A DNA stretch of 64,000 bases from VRUE01 sp035605695. Lineage in GTDB: Bacteria > Actinomycetota > Thermoleophilia > Solirubrobacterales > 70-9. A program made the position numbers and the translations under genes. The notes beneath the pieces were generated by a model that ran no database searches, was not told where the DNA came from, and saw only the letters and a program-made list of their open reading frames with translations. The DNA lies in the NCBI GenBank assembly GCA_035605695.1, contig DATNGZ010000041.1:47322-111321 (forward strand). The letters run 5' to 3'. Positions 29,145 through 37,359 of the stretch are shown here, piece after piece (within the stretch, counting starts at the first letter, position 1; each line of letters begins with the position of its first letter).

Positions 29145-29175
29145 TTGACTATTCGAGCAAAATTATGATATAGCT
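29145..29175 (+). promoter_or_regulatory. Promoter of TTA-rich exported gene (copy 3)
   Basis: -35 TTGACT at 29145-29150 and extended -10 TGATATAGCT ending at 29175, spacer 18, about 120 nt before the GTG start. The TTGACTATTC run is identical to that at 5924. Confidence 0.68.
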
Positions 29176-29296
29176 GAGCACAGTCTGAAATCAAAGGCCG
29201 GCAAATGCTGCCGCGCCGACCACACCATGACCAAACCGTGCTTTCCCGGCCACTCGTCCCTGTGCTGCGGCCGAAGTCGCGCGAAAGGAGACTCAG

Positions 29297-29941
29297 GTGA
29301 GACTGATTCGAACACTCGGCTCTGTTGTGTGCGCGACTCTAACCGTAGTAGTCCTAGCTGTCACCTCCGCTTCGGCAGATACGTTCTGCGAGAAAAGTGT
29401 CGGACATGCCAGTGAATGTCTCGCGGGGCAGAGGCTCAGCCTAGGGGAACACCTCAAAGGGGTGGCGGCAAACTCGAGACTGTTAAACCCCTCCGGGAAC
29501 ATCTTGGAGGAATGTGCGACATCGGAAGTGTTAGGCACAATCGGGAAAACCAGCGGGCCACACGCAGGGGTTGAATTTGAAATCGAATCCCTCACCTGGA
29601 CCGGCTGCAAAGGTGAATGCAAAACGGTAAGTTCGCCAATATTCTTCAACTATCTGGGCCTTGCTGAAGCGTTAACGTTACAGGCGCACATCTTTGGATC
29701 GGGGACAACCACGCTCAGTGGATGCAGTCTCATCAATTTGAAATGCACCTATCAATGGTTTGGCGGGAAAGGGTTACTCTCCTTCGAATCCGATTTACTG
29801 ATCGCAAACAAAGTGCGTCTGGAACGCGTTAAACCGTGCGATGCGGAATTTGCCTTCCCCCTCGAAGGCTTCTGGGACGCAAAATATTTAATTACGTTAG
29901 ACGGCACAACAACCCCGGTATACCTCGCGGCCTCGCCGTAG
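29297..29941 (+). CDS. Secreted 8-Cys protein of unknown family, TTA-codon-rich (copy 3)
   Basis: A 214-residue protein from GTG with AAAGGAGA upstream. Signal MRLIRTLGSVVCATLTVVVL...SASA, cleaved near residue 28. The mature region matches the 13732 protein block by block: FCEKSVGHASECLAG, GNILEECA, PHAGVEF, GCKGEC, GTTTLSGCSLINLKCTY, PCDAEF, FWDAKYL, and TPVYLAASP at the end. Eight mature cysteines are conserved; eight leucines are TTA, none in the signal peptide. It lies outside the typA-flanked segment, next to recD2 (convergent, 21 bp between stops). Function unknown. Confidence 0.78.
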   Translation: MRLIRTLGSVVCATLTVVVLAVTSASADTFCEKSVGHASECLAGQRLSLGEHLKGVAANSRLLNPSGNILEECATSEVLGTIGKTSGPHAGVEFEIESLTWTGCKGECKTVSSPIFFNYLGLAEALTLQAHIFGSGTTTLSGCSLINLKCTYQWFGGKGLLSFESDLLIANKVRLERVKPCDAEFAFPLEGFWDAKYLITLDGTTTPVYLAASP

Positions 29942-29962
29942 GCAGCGAGGGACCGCGTGCTT

Positions 29963-32122
29963 TCAGATGCTCGGATACCTGGCGGCCGCGCCCAGCCGCT
30001 CGGCAAGCCCCGAGTGGCGGCCGCCGCTGTCGTCGCGCCCCACTGCCATGCCAAGCGCCCCCAGGTCACCGATTAGCACGCAGCTGCTGCGGGCTCTCGT
30101 GATCGCGGTGTAGAGGAGCGGGCGGGTCAGCATGCGCGAGTGGGAGCGGTGGCAGACGCCGACGACGACCGGGACCTCGCAGCCCTGCGCCTTGTGGACC
30201 GAGATCGCGTAGGCAAGCCGTAGGGTCGCTGTCTCGCCGTAAGGGATGGTCAGGGGCTCGCCCTCGTCGGTGTCGACGACGATCTCCTCCTCGTCAGGGT
30301 CGTCGGCGCGGAGAAAGACGATCGAACCGTTCATCAGCCCCAGCTCGTGCGAGTTGCGGGTCTGGATCAGGCGGTCGCCGACCCGGAAGCGCTCGCCGAG
30401 CGCGCGCTTGCCGCGCGGATTGAGCCGTGCCTGTAGGCGCTCGTTGAGGGCGTCGATCCCAACCGCCCCCCGGTACATCGGCGCCAGTACCTGCACGTCG
30501 CGGATCGGGTCAACGCCGAAGCGGTTCGGCGCCCGCTCGGCGACGACCTCGACCACGGTCTCCAGCGCCCGCTCGGGATTGGGCCGGTCGATGAAGAAGA
30601 AGTCGTGGTCCTGGTCTTCCTCCGGGCTGAGGTGAGGTGTGCGCCCCTGGTTGATCTCGTGGGCGGCCGTTGTGATCATCGAGCGCGCCGCCTGGCGGAA
30701 GATCTGGGTCAGGCGGACCACCGGCGCGATCTCTGAGGCGATCAGATCCTCGAAGGGCTTGCCGGCGCCAATCGGAGGCAGCTGGTCAGCGTCACCGACG
30801 AAGACGATGTGGGTCGACTCGGCCAAGCCGCCGAGCAGGATCTCGATCAAGCGCAGGTTCAGCATCGAGGACTCGTCGACGATCATCAGGTCGGCGGGCA
30901 GCGGGTGGCCCGGCTTGAAGGTGGGCTCGCGCCCCGGCATCCACTCGAGCATCCGGTGGATCGTCTGCGCCGTGTGGCCGGTTGCCTCCTCGAGCCGGCG
31001 GGCGGCGCGGCCGGTCGGGGCGCAGAGGGCGATCCGCAGGTTGGCGCCTTCGGCCTCCTCGACGATCGCCCGGGTGCAGGCGGTCTTGCCGACGCCGGGC
31101 CCGCCGGTCAGCACCGAGATCCGCGAGCGGAAGGCGCCGCGCACCGCCGACCACTGCTCGTCGGTGAGTTCGGTGTCCTCGGCATCCTGCGGCGGCGCCT
31201 CGCCGGGGTCATGCTCGAGGTGGGGTGGAGCGACGGCGCGGACGGCCAGCATCTGCGCGACGGCGAGCTCGCTGGCGTGGGTCAGCTCGCGGTAGATCCG
31301 CCCCTCGTCAACGATCAGTCCGCGCGCCTCGCTCAGCACTTCCGGGTCGGGGTTGAGCCCGAGCAGTTTGGCCGTGCGCAGGGTCAGCTCGGCCAGTGGC
31401 AGATAGCTGTTGCCCTGCTGTTCGGCCTCGGTCAGGGCGTAGACGGCGGCGGCCTGAGCGCGCCGGCTCGACTCCGGCGGCACGTCGGCGGCGAGGGCGA
31501 TCTTGTCGGCGCGGGCGAAGCCGACCCCGGCGACCTCAGTCAGCCGGTAGGGGTCCTCGTGCAGGATCGCCATCGAGCTGTCGCCGAAGCGGGTATGAAT
31601 CGGTGCTGCCAGGTGGGCGAGACCGTGGGGCGCGAGCTGTACGTGCAGGTCGCGGACGGCGCGGCTGGCATGCCAGGACTCGGTCGCGTCGGCGGCCTGG
31701 TCGGCGCTGACCCCGCGCAACGAGGCGAAGACTCCCTGGGGGTCGGCGGCGATCGCTCCAAGGACTCCCTCGCCGTGCTCGTCGACCAGCCGTTCGGCCC
31801 GGGCCGGGCCGATGTGGCGCAGAGAGGTGAGGTAGGCGATCCGCCCCTCGCGGTCGGCGGGGTCGAGCGGCAGAGCGCCCTGGGCGCGGAGCTGGCGCCC
31901 GTAGCGGGCGTGCGTCTGCCACTCGCCGCTGACTTCAGCCCGGTCGCCGACGCCGAGGTGAGCCACCGGGCCGACCAGGGCAAAGCCCTCGCCCGACTCG
32001 GCGTCCTGGACCTCGAGCACCGCATAACCGTCGTCTTCGGCGCAGAAGATGACGCCGAGCACCTCGACCGTCGCCGAGTGCCCGGGAGCGTCCGTGTCGA
32101 AGAGGGTCGTGGTGCCGTTCAC
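29963..32122 (-). CDS. recD2: RecD2-like ATP-dependent 5'-3' DNA helicase
   Basis: A 719-residue SF1B helicase. An N-terminal OB-like region (VEVLGVIFCAEDDGYAVLEV) and two HhH-type segments (LRHIGPARAERLVDEHGEG; EVAGVGFARADKIA) precede the motor. Motif I is LTGGPGVGKTACTRAIV, Ia is CAPTGRAARRL, motif II is LMIVDESSMLN, motif III is FVGDADQLPPIGAG, and motif VI is YAISVHKAQGCEVPVVV with YTAITRARSSCVLIG. This is the RecD2 class, which works without RecBC and is linked to DNA repair. Monocistronic as far as can be seen. Confidence 0.92.
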   Translation of the reverse strand: MNGTTTLFDTDAPGHSATVEVLGVIFCAEDDGYAVLEVQDAESGEGFALVGPVAHLGVGDRAEVSGEWQTHARYGRQLRAQGALPLDPADREGRIAYLTSLRHIGPARAERLVDEHGEGVLGAIAADPQGVFASLRGVSADQAADATESWHASRAVRDLHVQLAPHGLAHLAAPIHTRFGDSSMAILHEDPYRLTEVAGVGFARADKIALAADVPPESSRRAQAAAVYALTEAEQQGNSYLPLAELTLRTAKLLGLNPDPEVLSEARGLIVDEGRIYRELTHASELAVAQMLAVRAVAPPHLEHDPGEAPPQDAEDTELTDEQWSAVRGAFRSRISVLTGGPGVGKTACTRAIVEEAEGANLRIALCAPTGRAARRLEEATGHTAQTIHRMLEWMPGREPTFKPGHPLPADLMIVDESSMLNLRLIEILLGGLAESTHIVFVGDADQLPPIGAGKPFEDLIASEIAPVVRLTQIFRQAARSMITTAAHEINQGRTPHLSPEEDQDHDFFFIDRPNPERALETVVEVVAERAPNRFGVDPIRDVQVLAPMYRGAVGIDALNERLQARLNPRGKRALGERFRVGDRLIQTRNSHELGLMNGSIVFLRADDPDEEEIVVDTDEGEPLTIPYGETATLRLAYAISVHKAQGCEVPVVVGVCHRSHSRMLTRPLLYTAITRARSSCVLIGDLGALGMAVGRDDSGGRHSGLAERLGAAARYPSI

Positions 32123-32212
32123 ACCCCAAAGCTAGCCTCTGCCCAAGATGAGCAATCGGCAAAGTTTCGGACTATGCGAGAGCTGCGTTCACCAGCAGCT
32201 GGTTCCCAATAC

Positions 32213-32261
32213 GCGCGGGTCGGTCTTCTCGCTTTGCTTGCGCTCGCGTACCGACCCGCGC
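32213..32261. repeat. Inverted repeat between recD2 and cupin genes
   Basis: 12-bp perfect arms GCGCGGGTCGGT (32213-32224) and its complement (32250-32261) around a 25-nt loop made of near-repeats of TCGCTT/TTGCG. It sits in the 218-bp gap that is upstream of recD2 and downstream of the cupin gene; it may act as a terminator for neither, since recD2 starts to its left and the cupin stop is to its right on the same strand, so it could end the cupin transcript. Confidence 0.5.
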
Positions 32262-32340
32262 TATCCCCGCTACCCGCGGGTTCCGGTTGCCGTCTGCCCC
32301 GGCCACGAGCCGCGCCGGGACGGCGATTGACTGCGGCGGC

Positions 32341-32736
32341 TCAGGCAGCGGCCATCGGGTCCGGCGCGCCCAGCTGCGAGATTTCCGGTGCGTCGTAGGA
32401 GCCGCCCGGCACGCCGCCGATGATCAGTAGTCGCACGCCCTCGGCTCCCGGCCAGACCTTGCGCTTGACGCCGGAGCCGACCCGGGCGATGTGGTCTTGG
32501 TCGAGTGGAGAGCGCTCGCCCTCGATCTCGATCTCGCCGCCGCCGCGGAGGGCCACGTAGACCTCCTCCTGGCCGTCTTGCTCGTGGTCGTGCTCGGGGT
32601 AGTTCTCGTAATTCGGCGGCAGGTCCAAGATCTGCAGGCCGAAGGATTCAACGCCCAGCTCGGCGCGGGCGCGCTTGAAGGCGCCGAGGTAGACGGCCTC
32701 CATATCGTCGATTTTCTTTACCGCGTGACCTGGCAT
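32341..32736 (-). CDS. Cupin-fold protein
   Basis: About 131 residues from the ATG at 32736, chosen for the AGGAGGAG ribosome binding site 9 nt upstream; the frame stays open far upstream but without coding character. Central cupin strands read YPEHDHEQDGQEEVYVALRG (metal-type His-x-His and Glu) and later VKRKVWPGAEGVRLLIIGG. The H-x-H...E pattern fits cupin motif 1, so a metal site is possible; motif 2 His is not obvious. Substrate unknown. Divergent from the TetR gene with the palindromic operator (32795-32814) between them, so probably a target of that repressor. Confidence 0.78.
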   Translation of the reverse strand: MPGHAVKKIDDMEAVYLGAFKRARAELGVESFGLQILDLPPNYENYPEHDHEQDGQEEVYVALRGGGEIEIEGERSPLDQDHIARVGSGVKRKVWPGAEGVRLLIIGGVPGGSYDAPEISQLGAPDPMAAA

Positions 32737-32794
32737 GACTATTGCTCCTCCTTGAAGTGGTGATCCCCGAAGGGTCGAGGTGCCCAGCCTAACT

Positions 32795-32814
32795 AAGTAC
32801 GAACGTTCGTGCTT
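32795..32814. promoter_or_regulatory. TetR-type operator between cupin and TetR genes
   Basis: A 12-bp perfect palindrome ACGAACGTTCGT (32799-32810) inside a 20-bp near-perfect one. It lies just upstream of a TATACT box at 32818-32823, which is only about 8 nt before the TetR ATG, suggesting a leaderless, autoregulated mRNA. The cupin start is 59 bp away on the other side. Confidence 0.75.
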
Positions 32815-32831
32815 TTCTATACTCTGAGCTG

Positions 32832-33443
32832 ATGGCCACGACGACTGAAGCTCCCGCTCAAGCGGGTCCTGAATCCGGCAAGGGCGCCGAGACGCGGGCG
32901 GCGATCCTCGATCGCGCCGTCGATCTCGCCTCGGTCGAGGGATTGGAGGGGCTAACGATCGGCCGCCTCGCGGCAGAGCTGGAGATGAGCAAGAGCGGGC
33001 TCTTCGCCCATTTCGGCTCCAAGCAGGAGTTGCAGCTGGCGACCGTCGATGCCGCCGCGCGGCGCTTCTGGGTTGCGGTGATCGAGCCGGCGCTGGGGGC
33101 GGACGAGGGCCTGCCACGCCTGCGCGCGCTGGCTCAGTCCAGCCTGACCTACCTCGACGACGGCACTTTCTCGGGCGGTTGCTTCTGGTCGGCGACCTCG
33201 GCCGAGTACGACGATCGGCCAGGCCCGGTCCGTGACGCAATCGCCACTGGTCTGGAGGCCTGGCTCGGTGAGCTCGGACGCCAGGCGAAGATCGCCGGCT
33301 CGGCGGAGCCGGATCGCTTCGCCTTCGAGCTCTACGCAATCGCCACGGGGGCCAATGCTCGCTTTCGGCTCAGCGGCGATCGCGTTGTTTTCGACTACGC
33401 CCGCGCTGCGATCGAGCGTCTGCTCGGCGAGCTCTCCGCGTAG
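32832..33443 (+). CDS. TetR-family transcriptional regulator
   Basis: A 203-residue protein with an N-terminal TetR HTH: TRAAILDRAVDLASVEGLEG, TIGRLAAELEMSKSGLFAHFGSK-type recognition helix (split in text: LAAELEMSKSGLFAHF then GSKQEL). The C-terminal ligand domain (about 80-203) contains FSGGCFWSATSAEYDDRPGP, the pattern of the TetR_C_YcdC-like group. It most likely represses itself and the divergent cupin gene through the palindrome at 32795. Ligand unknown. Confidence 0.9.
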   Translation: MATTTEAPAQAGPESGKGAETRAAILDRAVDLASVEGLEGLTIGRLAAELEMSKSGLFAHFGSKQELQLATVDAAARRFWVAVIEPALGADEGLPRLRALAQSSLTYLDDGTFSGGCFWSATSAEYDDRPGPVRDAIATGLEAWLGELGRQAKIAGSAEPDRFAFELYAIATGANARFRLSGDRVVFDYARAAIERLLGELSA

Positions 33444-33450
33444 TCGGCGC

Positions 33451-33885
33451 TCAGTCGAGCAGGCCGACCTGGCGCAGGATCGAGACCGAGTCCGAGTAGA
33501 CGTCCTTGCGCTTGATCAAGCCGTCCTCGAAGGGGATCACGTCGACCCCGTCCCAGCTGACGGTCTTCCCGGTGGGCGGTGCCTCGAGCTCGCCGCGGCG
33601 CAGGGTGTTCGAATGCGTGGCAGTTGCAGTCCACTCTTGGGTGACGACGCCCTCGCGCACGTAGAGCCGCCGGGTCTCGAACTTCATGTCGGGCCAGGAC
33701 GCGAAGATCTTCGCGATGTGGCCTCGCACTTCCTCGCCGCTCGCTGACTCTCCCGCGGTGTGGTTGGCGAAGACCATGTCGGGCGCGTGCATCGCCACGA
33801 TCGCGTCGAGGTCCTGCGAGTTCCAGGCTTCGTTGTAGCGGTCAATCGCCGCGGTCAGCGCCTCGATGCCGTCGCGTTCGTTCAT
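33451..33885 (-). CDS. SnoaL-like / NTF2-fold polyketide-cyclase-type protein
   Basis: About 144 residues beginning MNERDGIEALTAAIDRYNEA; a GTG three codons upstream (33894) is an alternative start. The order helix (AIDRYNEAWNSQDLDAIVAMHAPDMVF) then strands (FETRRLYVREGVVTQEWTAT; GKTVSWDGVDVIPFEDGLIK) is typical of SnoaL-like NTF2 domains. Such proteins are small isomerases, cyclases or ligand-binding subunits; this one is not assignable. It converges on the TetR gene with 7 bp between stops. Confidence 0.78.
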   Translation of the reverse strand: MNERDGIEALTAAIDRYNEAWNSQDLDAIVAMHAPDMVFANHTAGESASGEEVRGHIAKIFASWPDMKFETRRLYVREGVVTQEWTATATHSNTLRRGELEAPPTGKTVSWDGVDVIPFEDGLIKRKDVYSDSVSILRQVGLLD

Positions 33886-33971
33886 ACATCGCACTCTAAT
33901 CGCGATTCTGGCCGCTGTTGGGCGTCGCTAGGGTTGTGCGCCTCGGGGGACATCGGCTGAGGAGGTAGGAC

Positions 33972-34816
33972 ATGGACGTTGCGATCGGATTGCCCAACGC
34001 TGTGCCCGGCGCCACCGGCGCCCAACTGTCGAGTGGGCACGACGCGCCGATGCCCGCGGATTCTCCAGCCTTGGGACGATCGATCGCATCGTCTACGAGA
34101 ACTACGAGCCGCTGGTTGCGCTTGCGGCGGCGGCAGCGGTCACCGAGCGGATCGGCCTTTGCACATCGGTCCTGCTTGGACCCTTGCGCGTCAACGCCAC
34201 CGAGCTGGCCAAGCAGGCGCTCAGCCTCAACGCCCTCTCCGGCGGTCGCTCCACGCTCGGCATTGGCCTCGGCGGCCGCGACGACGACTACGAAGCGAGC
34301 GGCCTTGATCTGGCCGGTCGGGGGCGCCGCCTGGACGCGATGCTCGAGCGGATCAAGGAGGTCTGGGCCGGCGAGCAGATCGGCCCGTCGATCGCAGGGG
34401 CTCCGGGCCTGATGGTCGGCGGTCACGCCGACGCCTCCTTCGCCCGGACCGCGCGCTTCGCCGACGGCTGGATCGCCGCCGGCTCTGGGCCGGAGCAATT
34501 TGCCGAGGGGGCCGAGAAGGCGAAGGCGGCCTGGTCGGAGACCGGTCGTGAGGGGGAGCCGCGGACTGCGGCACTCGCCTACTTTTCGCTTGGTGATCGT
34601 GCGGAGAAGAACGCTCGCGCGTATCTCACCGACTACTACGCGTGGCTCGGTGATGAGGTCGCCGGCTTCCTCGTGTCCGGCGCCGCCAAGGACCCGGACA
34701 CCGTCAAGCAGTACGTCGCTGCCTACGAAGCCGCCGGGTGCGATGAGCTGATCCTCTGCCCTTCCTCCGCGGATCCGGATCAGGTCGATCTTCTCGCCCG
34801 CGCGGTCGGCTTCTGA
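33972..34816 (+). pseudogene. Luciferase-like (LLM, probably F420-dependent) oxidoreductase with one frameshift
   Basis: The ATG at 33972 (GGAGG upstream) starts MDVAIGLPNAVPGATGAQL, the usual LLM N-terminus. After CAACTG at 34028 the reading frame is lost; restoring one G there gives QLVEWARRADARGFSSLGTI and then an uninterrupted LLM protein to 34816 (LVALAAAAAVTERIGLCTSV; LGIGLGGRDDDYEASGLDL; FADGWIAAGSGPEQF). So this is a full-length ~281-residue gene with a single missing base, either a true recent lesion or an assembly error. LLM enzymes of actinobacteria usually use F420 or FMN for hydride transfer; the substrate is unknown. Confidence 0.8.
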
Positions 34817-34843
34817 GCATTCGCGGCGGGTTGTGACAGGGCG

Positions 34844-35419
34844 ATGGCCGACGACCTGCCGATTCTTCTCTTCGCCACGCCGCAGGATCTGGAGGTATGG
34901 CTCGAGGAGAGCCATGCCGACTCGGCGGGTCTCTGGCTGAAGATCGCCAAGAAGGGCTCCGGCGTTAAGAGCGTCACCTACGCAGAGGCGCTCGAGCTGG
35001 CGCTCTGTTTCGGTTGGATCGACAGCCAGAAGCGTGGCTTCGACGATCGGCACTTCCTGCAGCGCTTCACGCCGCGGCGCCCGCGGGGCAAGTGGTCGCT
35101 AATCAACCGCGAGAAGGCCGAAGCGCTGATCGCCGCCGGCGCGATGCGTCCCGCCGGCCTGGCCGAGGTCGAGGCGGCCAAAGCCGACGGTCGTTGGCAA
35201 GCGGCCTACGCCGGCCAGCGCAGGGCCGCGGTTCCCGAGGATCTGCAGCGCGAGCTCGATCGCAACGAGGTCGCGGCCGAGTTCTTTGCCGGGCTCGACA
35301 GCGCCAATCGCTACGCGATTCTCTATCGCCTGCAGGAGGCGAAGAAACCGGAGACGAGGGAGCGAAGGCTGCGGAAGTTCGTTGCGATGCTGGAGCGAGG
35401 AGAGAAGATCCACGGCTGA
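34844..35419 (+). CDS. YdeI/OmdA-family protein
   Basis: A 191-residue protein starting MADDLPILLFATPQDLEVWL. Family hallmarks: WLEESHADSAGLWLKIAKKG, SVTYAEALELALCFGWIDSQ, the RFTPRRPRGKWSLINREKAE block and a C-terminal AAEFFAGLDSANRYAILYRL. The family is linked to resistance phenotypes (YdeI in Bacillus; OmdA in Salmonella) but its biochemistry is poorly known. It follows the LLM gene by 27 bp on the same strand and is likely cotranscribed with it. Confidence 0.88.
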   Translation: MADDLPILLFATPQDLEVWLEESHADSAGLWLKIAKKGSGVKSVTYAEALELALCFGWIDSQKRGFDDRHFLQRFTPRRPRGKWSLINREKAEALIAAGAMRPAGLAEVEAAKADGRWQAAYAGQRRAAVPEDLQRELDRNEVAAEFFAGLDSANRYAILYRLQEAKKPETRERRLRKFVAMLERGEKIHG

Positions 35420-35452
35420 CATGCCGAGCGCGGCGACGCGCTGGGGCTCCGC

Positions 35453-36289
35453 CTAGCGGCGCGCTTGCTCGGGGTCGTCGGCAAAGGCCGAGCGCCCGGC
35501 TTGCAGTCCGATGCCGGCCCGCTCGAAGTAGCCATAGGTCCCCTCGTCGAGCAGCTCCCGGGCCGCTTCGACCACCGCGCCAAGGGCTGCGTAGGCGAAG
35601 GCACCGCCGACCGAAACGCGCCGCACTCCGACGGCATCCAGTTCGGCCACGGAAGGGGCGCCGGGACGGCCGAGGACGTTGACCGGCCGATCGACGGAGG
35701 TGACGACTTGACGGATGTCCTCGAGCTGGCTGAGGCCGGGTGCATAGAGGACATCTGCTCCCGCCTCCTGGTAAGCCTGCAGGCGGGCGATCGTGTCAGC
35801 GAGGTCGGTGACTCCGTACAGGTGGTTCTCGGCGCGGGCGGTGAGGACCAGCTGCGACGGCCCGTTGTGCGCGGCCTCAGCCGCGGCGGCGATCCGCTCG
35901 CTGGCGACACCGATGTCGTAGAGCTTTTCCTCGCTCCGGGTGTAGTCCTCGACCGAGGCCCCTGCCAGGCCGGCGTCGAGCGCCAGCCGCATTGTCTCGG
36001 CAACCCCTGCCAGATCGTCGGCGAAGCCGTTCTCGAGATCGGCGGAGACCGGCAGCTCGGTCGCCTCGACGATCGCCGCGGCGCTTGCGATCGCCTCGTC
36101 GCGACTCATCGTCCCATCCAGCCGCCCAAGGGTCGCCGCCGCGCCGCCGCTCGTCGTCGCCAGCGCCCTGAAGCCAAGCGAAGCGAGCAGCTTCGCCGAA
36201 CCCGCGTCCCAAGGGTTGGGGATCAGCAGGAGCCCCGGGCCCTCGTGCAGGGCCCTGAACCTCTGGGCTCGCTCGGCTTGGCCGCTCAT
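35453..36289 (-). CDS. Isocitrate lyase / PEP mutase superfamily protein
   Basis: About 278 residues from ATG 36289 (MSGQAERAQRFRALHEGPGL). It has the TIM-barrel markers of the ICL/PEPM superfamily: LIPNPWDAGSAKLLASLGF, ALATTSGGAAATLGRLDG, LPVSADLENGFADD (metal Asp/Glu), GASVEDYT and VLTARAENHL. The NPWDAGSA and DLENGFADD spellings match the oxaloacetase/PEP-mutase-like subgroup rather than true isocitrate lyase; the KKCGH motif of ICL is absent. Reaction unknown, probably C-C or C-P bond chemistry on a 2-oxo acid. The frame is open upstream but the extra sequence is not family-like. Confidence 0.87.
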   Translation of the reverse strand: MSGQAERAQRFRALHEGPGLLLIPNPWDAGSAKLLASLGFRALATTSGGAAATLGRLDGTMSRDEAIASAAAIVEATELPVSADLENGFADDLAGVAETMRLALDAGLAGASVEDYTRSEEKLYDIGVASERIAAAAEAAHNGPSQLVLTARAENHLYGVTDLADTIARLQAYQEAGADVLYAPGLSQLEDIRQVVTSVDRPVNVLGRPGAPSVAELDAVGVRRVSVGGAFAYAALGAVVEAARELLDEGTYGYFERAGIGLQAGRSAFADDPEQARR

Positions 36290-36345
36290 ATGGCCCTCGA
36301 ATCTACTCGCTCCAACCGCGCGCCCTGCGCCCGTACACTCGGCCC

Positions 36346-37323
36346 ATGGATCGCGCCTTACTTGAGAGCACGCTCGCCGATGCCGGTGAGCCCGCCTACC
36401 GTGCCTCCCAGGTCTGGGAGTGGGTGGCACGCGGCGCGCAGTCCTATGAGGAGATGACCAACCTGCCGGCGGAGCTGCGTGAGCGGCTCGTCGCAGCGGT
36501 GCCGTTCTCCACCCTCACGCTCCAGGCCGAGGCTCACTCCGACGACGGCACCGTCAAGGCGCTCTTCCACACAGCCGATGCCCGCCCGATCGAGGCGGTG
36601 CTGATGCGCTTCCGCGACGGCCGTCGTTCGGTCTGCCTCTCCTCGCAGTCGGGCTGCCCGCTGACCTGTTCCTTTTGCGCCACCGGCAAGATGAAGTTCG
36701 GGCGCAATCTCGACGCCGATGAGATCCTCGACCAGGCGCTGCATTTCCGCCGCAGCGAAGCGATCGACCACGTTGTCTTCATGGGCATGGGGGAGCCGAC
36801 AATGAACCTCGACGCGGTTCTGGCAGCCTGCGAGCGGCTGCCCGAGCTCGGCGTGACCCACCGCCGCACGGCGATCTCCACGGTCGGCTGGGTGCCCGGA
36901 ATCGATGCGCTCACGGAGTGCGAGATGCCGGTCAGCCTGGCGCTCTCCCTACACGCTCCCAACGACGGCCTGCGCTCGCAGCTGATGCCGGTCAACGATC
37001 GCTACCCGCTGGCCGAGGTGCTGGCCGCCTGCCAGCGCTACCGCGCCCGCCGCCGGCGCAAGGTCTTCGTCGAGTACGTGATGCTGGATGGGGTTAACGA
37101 CCAGCCCGAGCACGCCCGCCAGCTCGCCGCCCTGCTCGACTCGCGCGTCTACAAGGTCAACCTGATTCCCTACAACCCGACCGGCGCCTACGACGGCTCG
37201 CCGCCAGAGCAGATCGAGCGCTTCCGCGCGATCCTCGCCGAGCACCGCCTGACCGCGACTGTGCGCCTCACCCGCGGTCGCGACATCGACGCAGCCTGCG
37301 GCCAGCTCGCCGCCAACGCTTAG
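36346..37323 (+). CDS. rlmN: Dual-specificity 23S rRNA A2503 / tRNA A37 C2-methyltransferase RlmN
   Basis: A 325-residue radical SAM enzyme. The cluster motif is CPLTCSFCATG (CxxxCxxC, about residue 104), preceded by RRSVCLSSQSG. HVVFMGMGEPTMNLDAV and RRTAISTVGWVPGI are family blocks; the C-terminal RGRDIDAACGQLA carries the methyl-carrying Cys, and the other catalytic Cys is in the 104-region block upstream. It methylates C2 of A2503 in 23S rRNA and A37 in some tRNAs. It is monocistronic here, running towards the P450 gene. Confidence 0.95.
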   Translation: MDRALLESTLADAGEPAYRASQVWEWVARGAQSYEEMTNLPAELRERLVAAVPFSTLTLQAEAHSDDGTVKALFHTADARPIEAVLMRFRDGRRSVCLSSQSGCPLTCSFCATGKMKFGRNLDADEILDQALHFRRSEAIDHVVFMGMGEPTMNLDAVLAACERLPELGVTHRRTAISTVGWVPGIDALTECEMPVSLALSLHAPNDGLRSQLMPVNDRYPLAEVLAACQRYRARRRRKVFVEYVMLDGVNDQPEHARQLAALLDSRVYKVNLIPYNPTGAYDGSPPEQIERFRAILAEHRLTATVRLTRGRDIDAACGQLAANA

Positions 37324-37338
37324 CTTTTCCGCTGTTGT

Positions 37339-37354
37339 TTGGCTAGTCAGCCAA
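37339..37354. promoter_or_regulatory. Palindromic operator overlapping P450 translation start region
   Basis: TTGGCTAGTCAGCCAA, a 6+4+6 perfect inverted repeat ending 5 bp before the P450 ATG at 37360. Its layout matches TTGACTGACCAGTCAA at 9710, so both may be read by the same TetR-type repressor. Confidence 0.55.
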
Positions 37355-37359
37355 CTACT

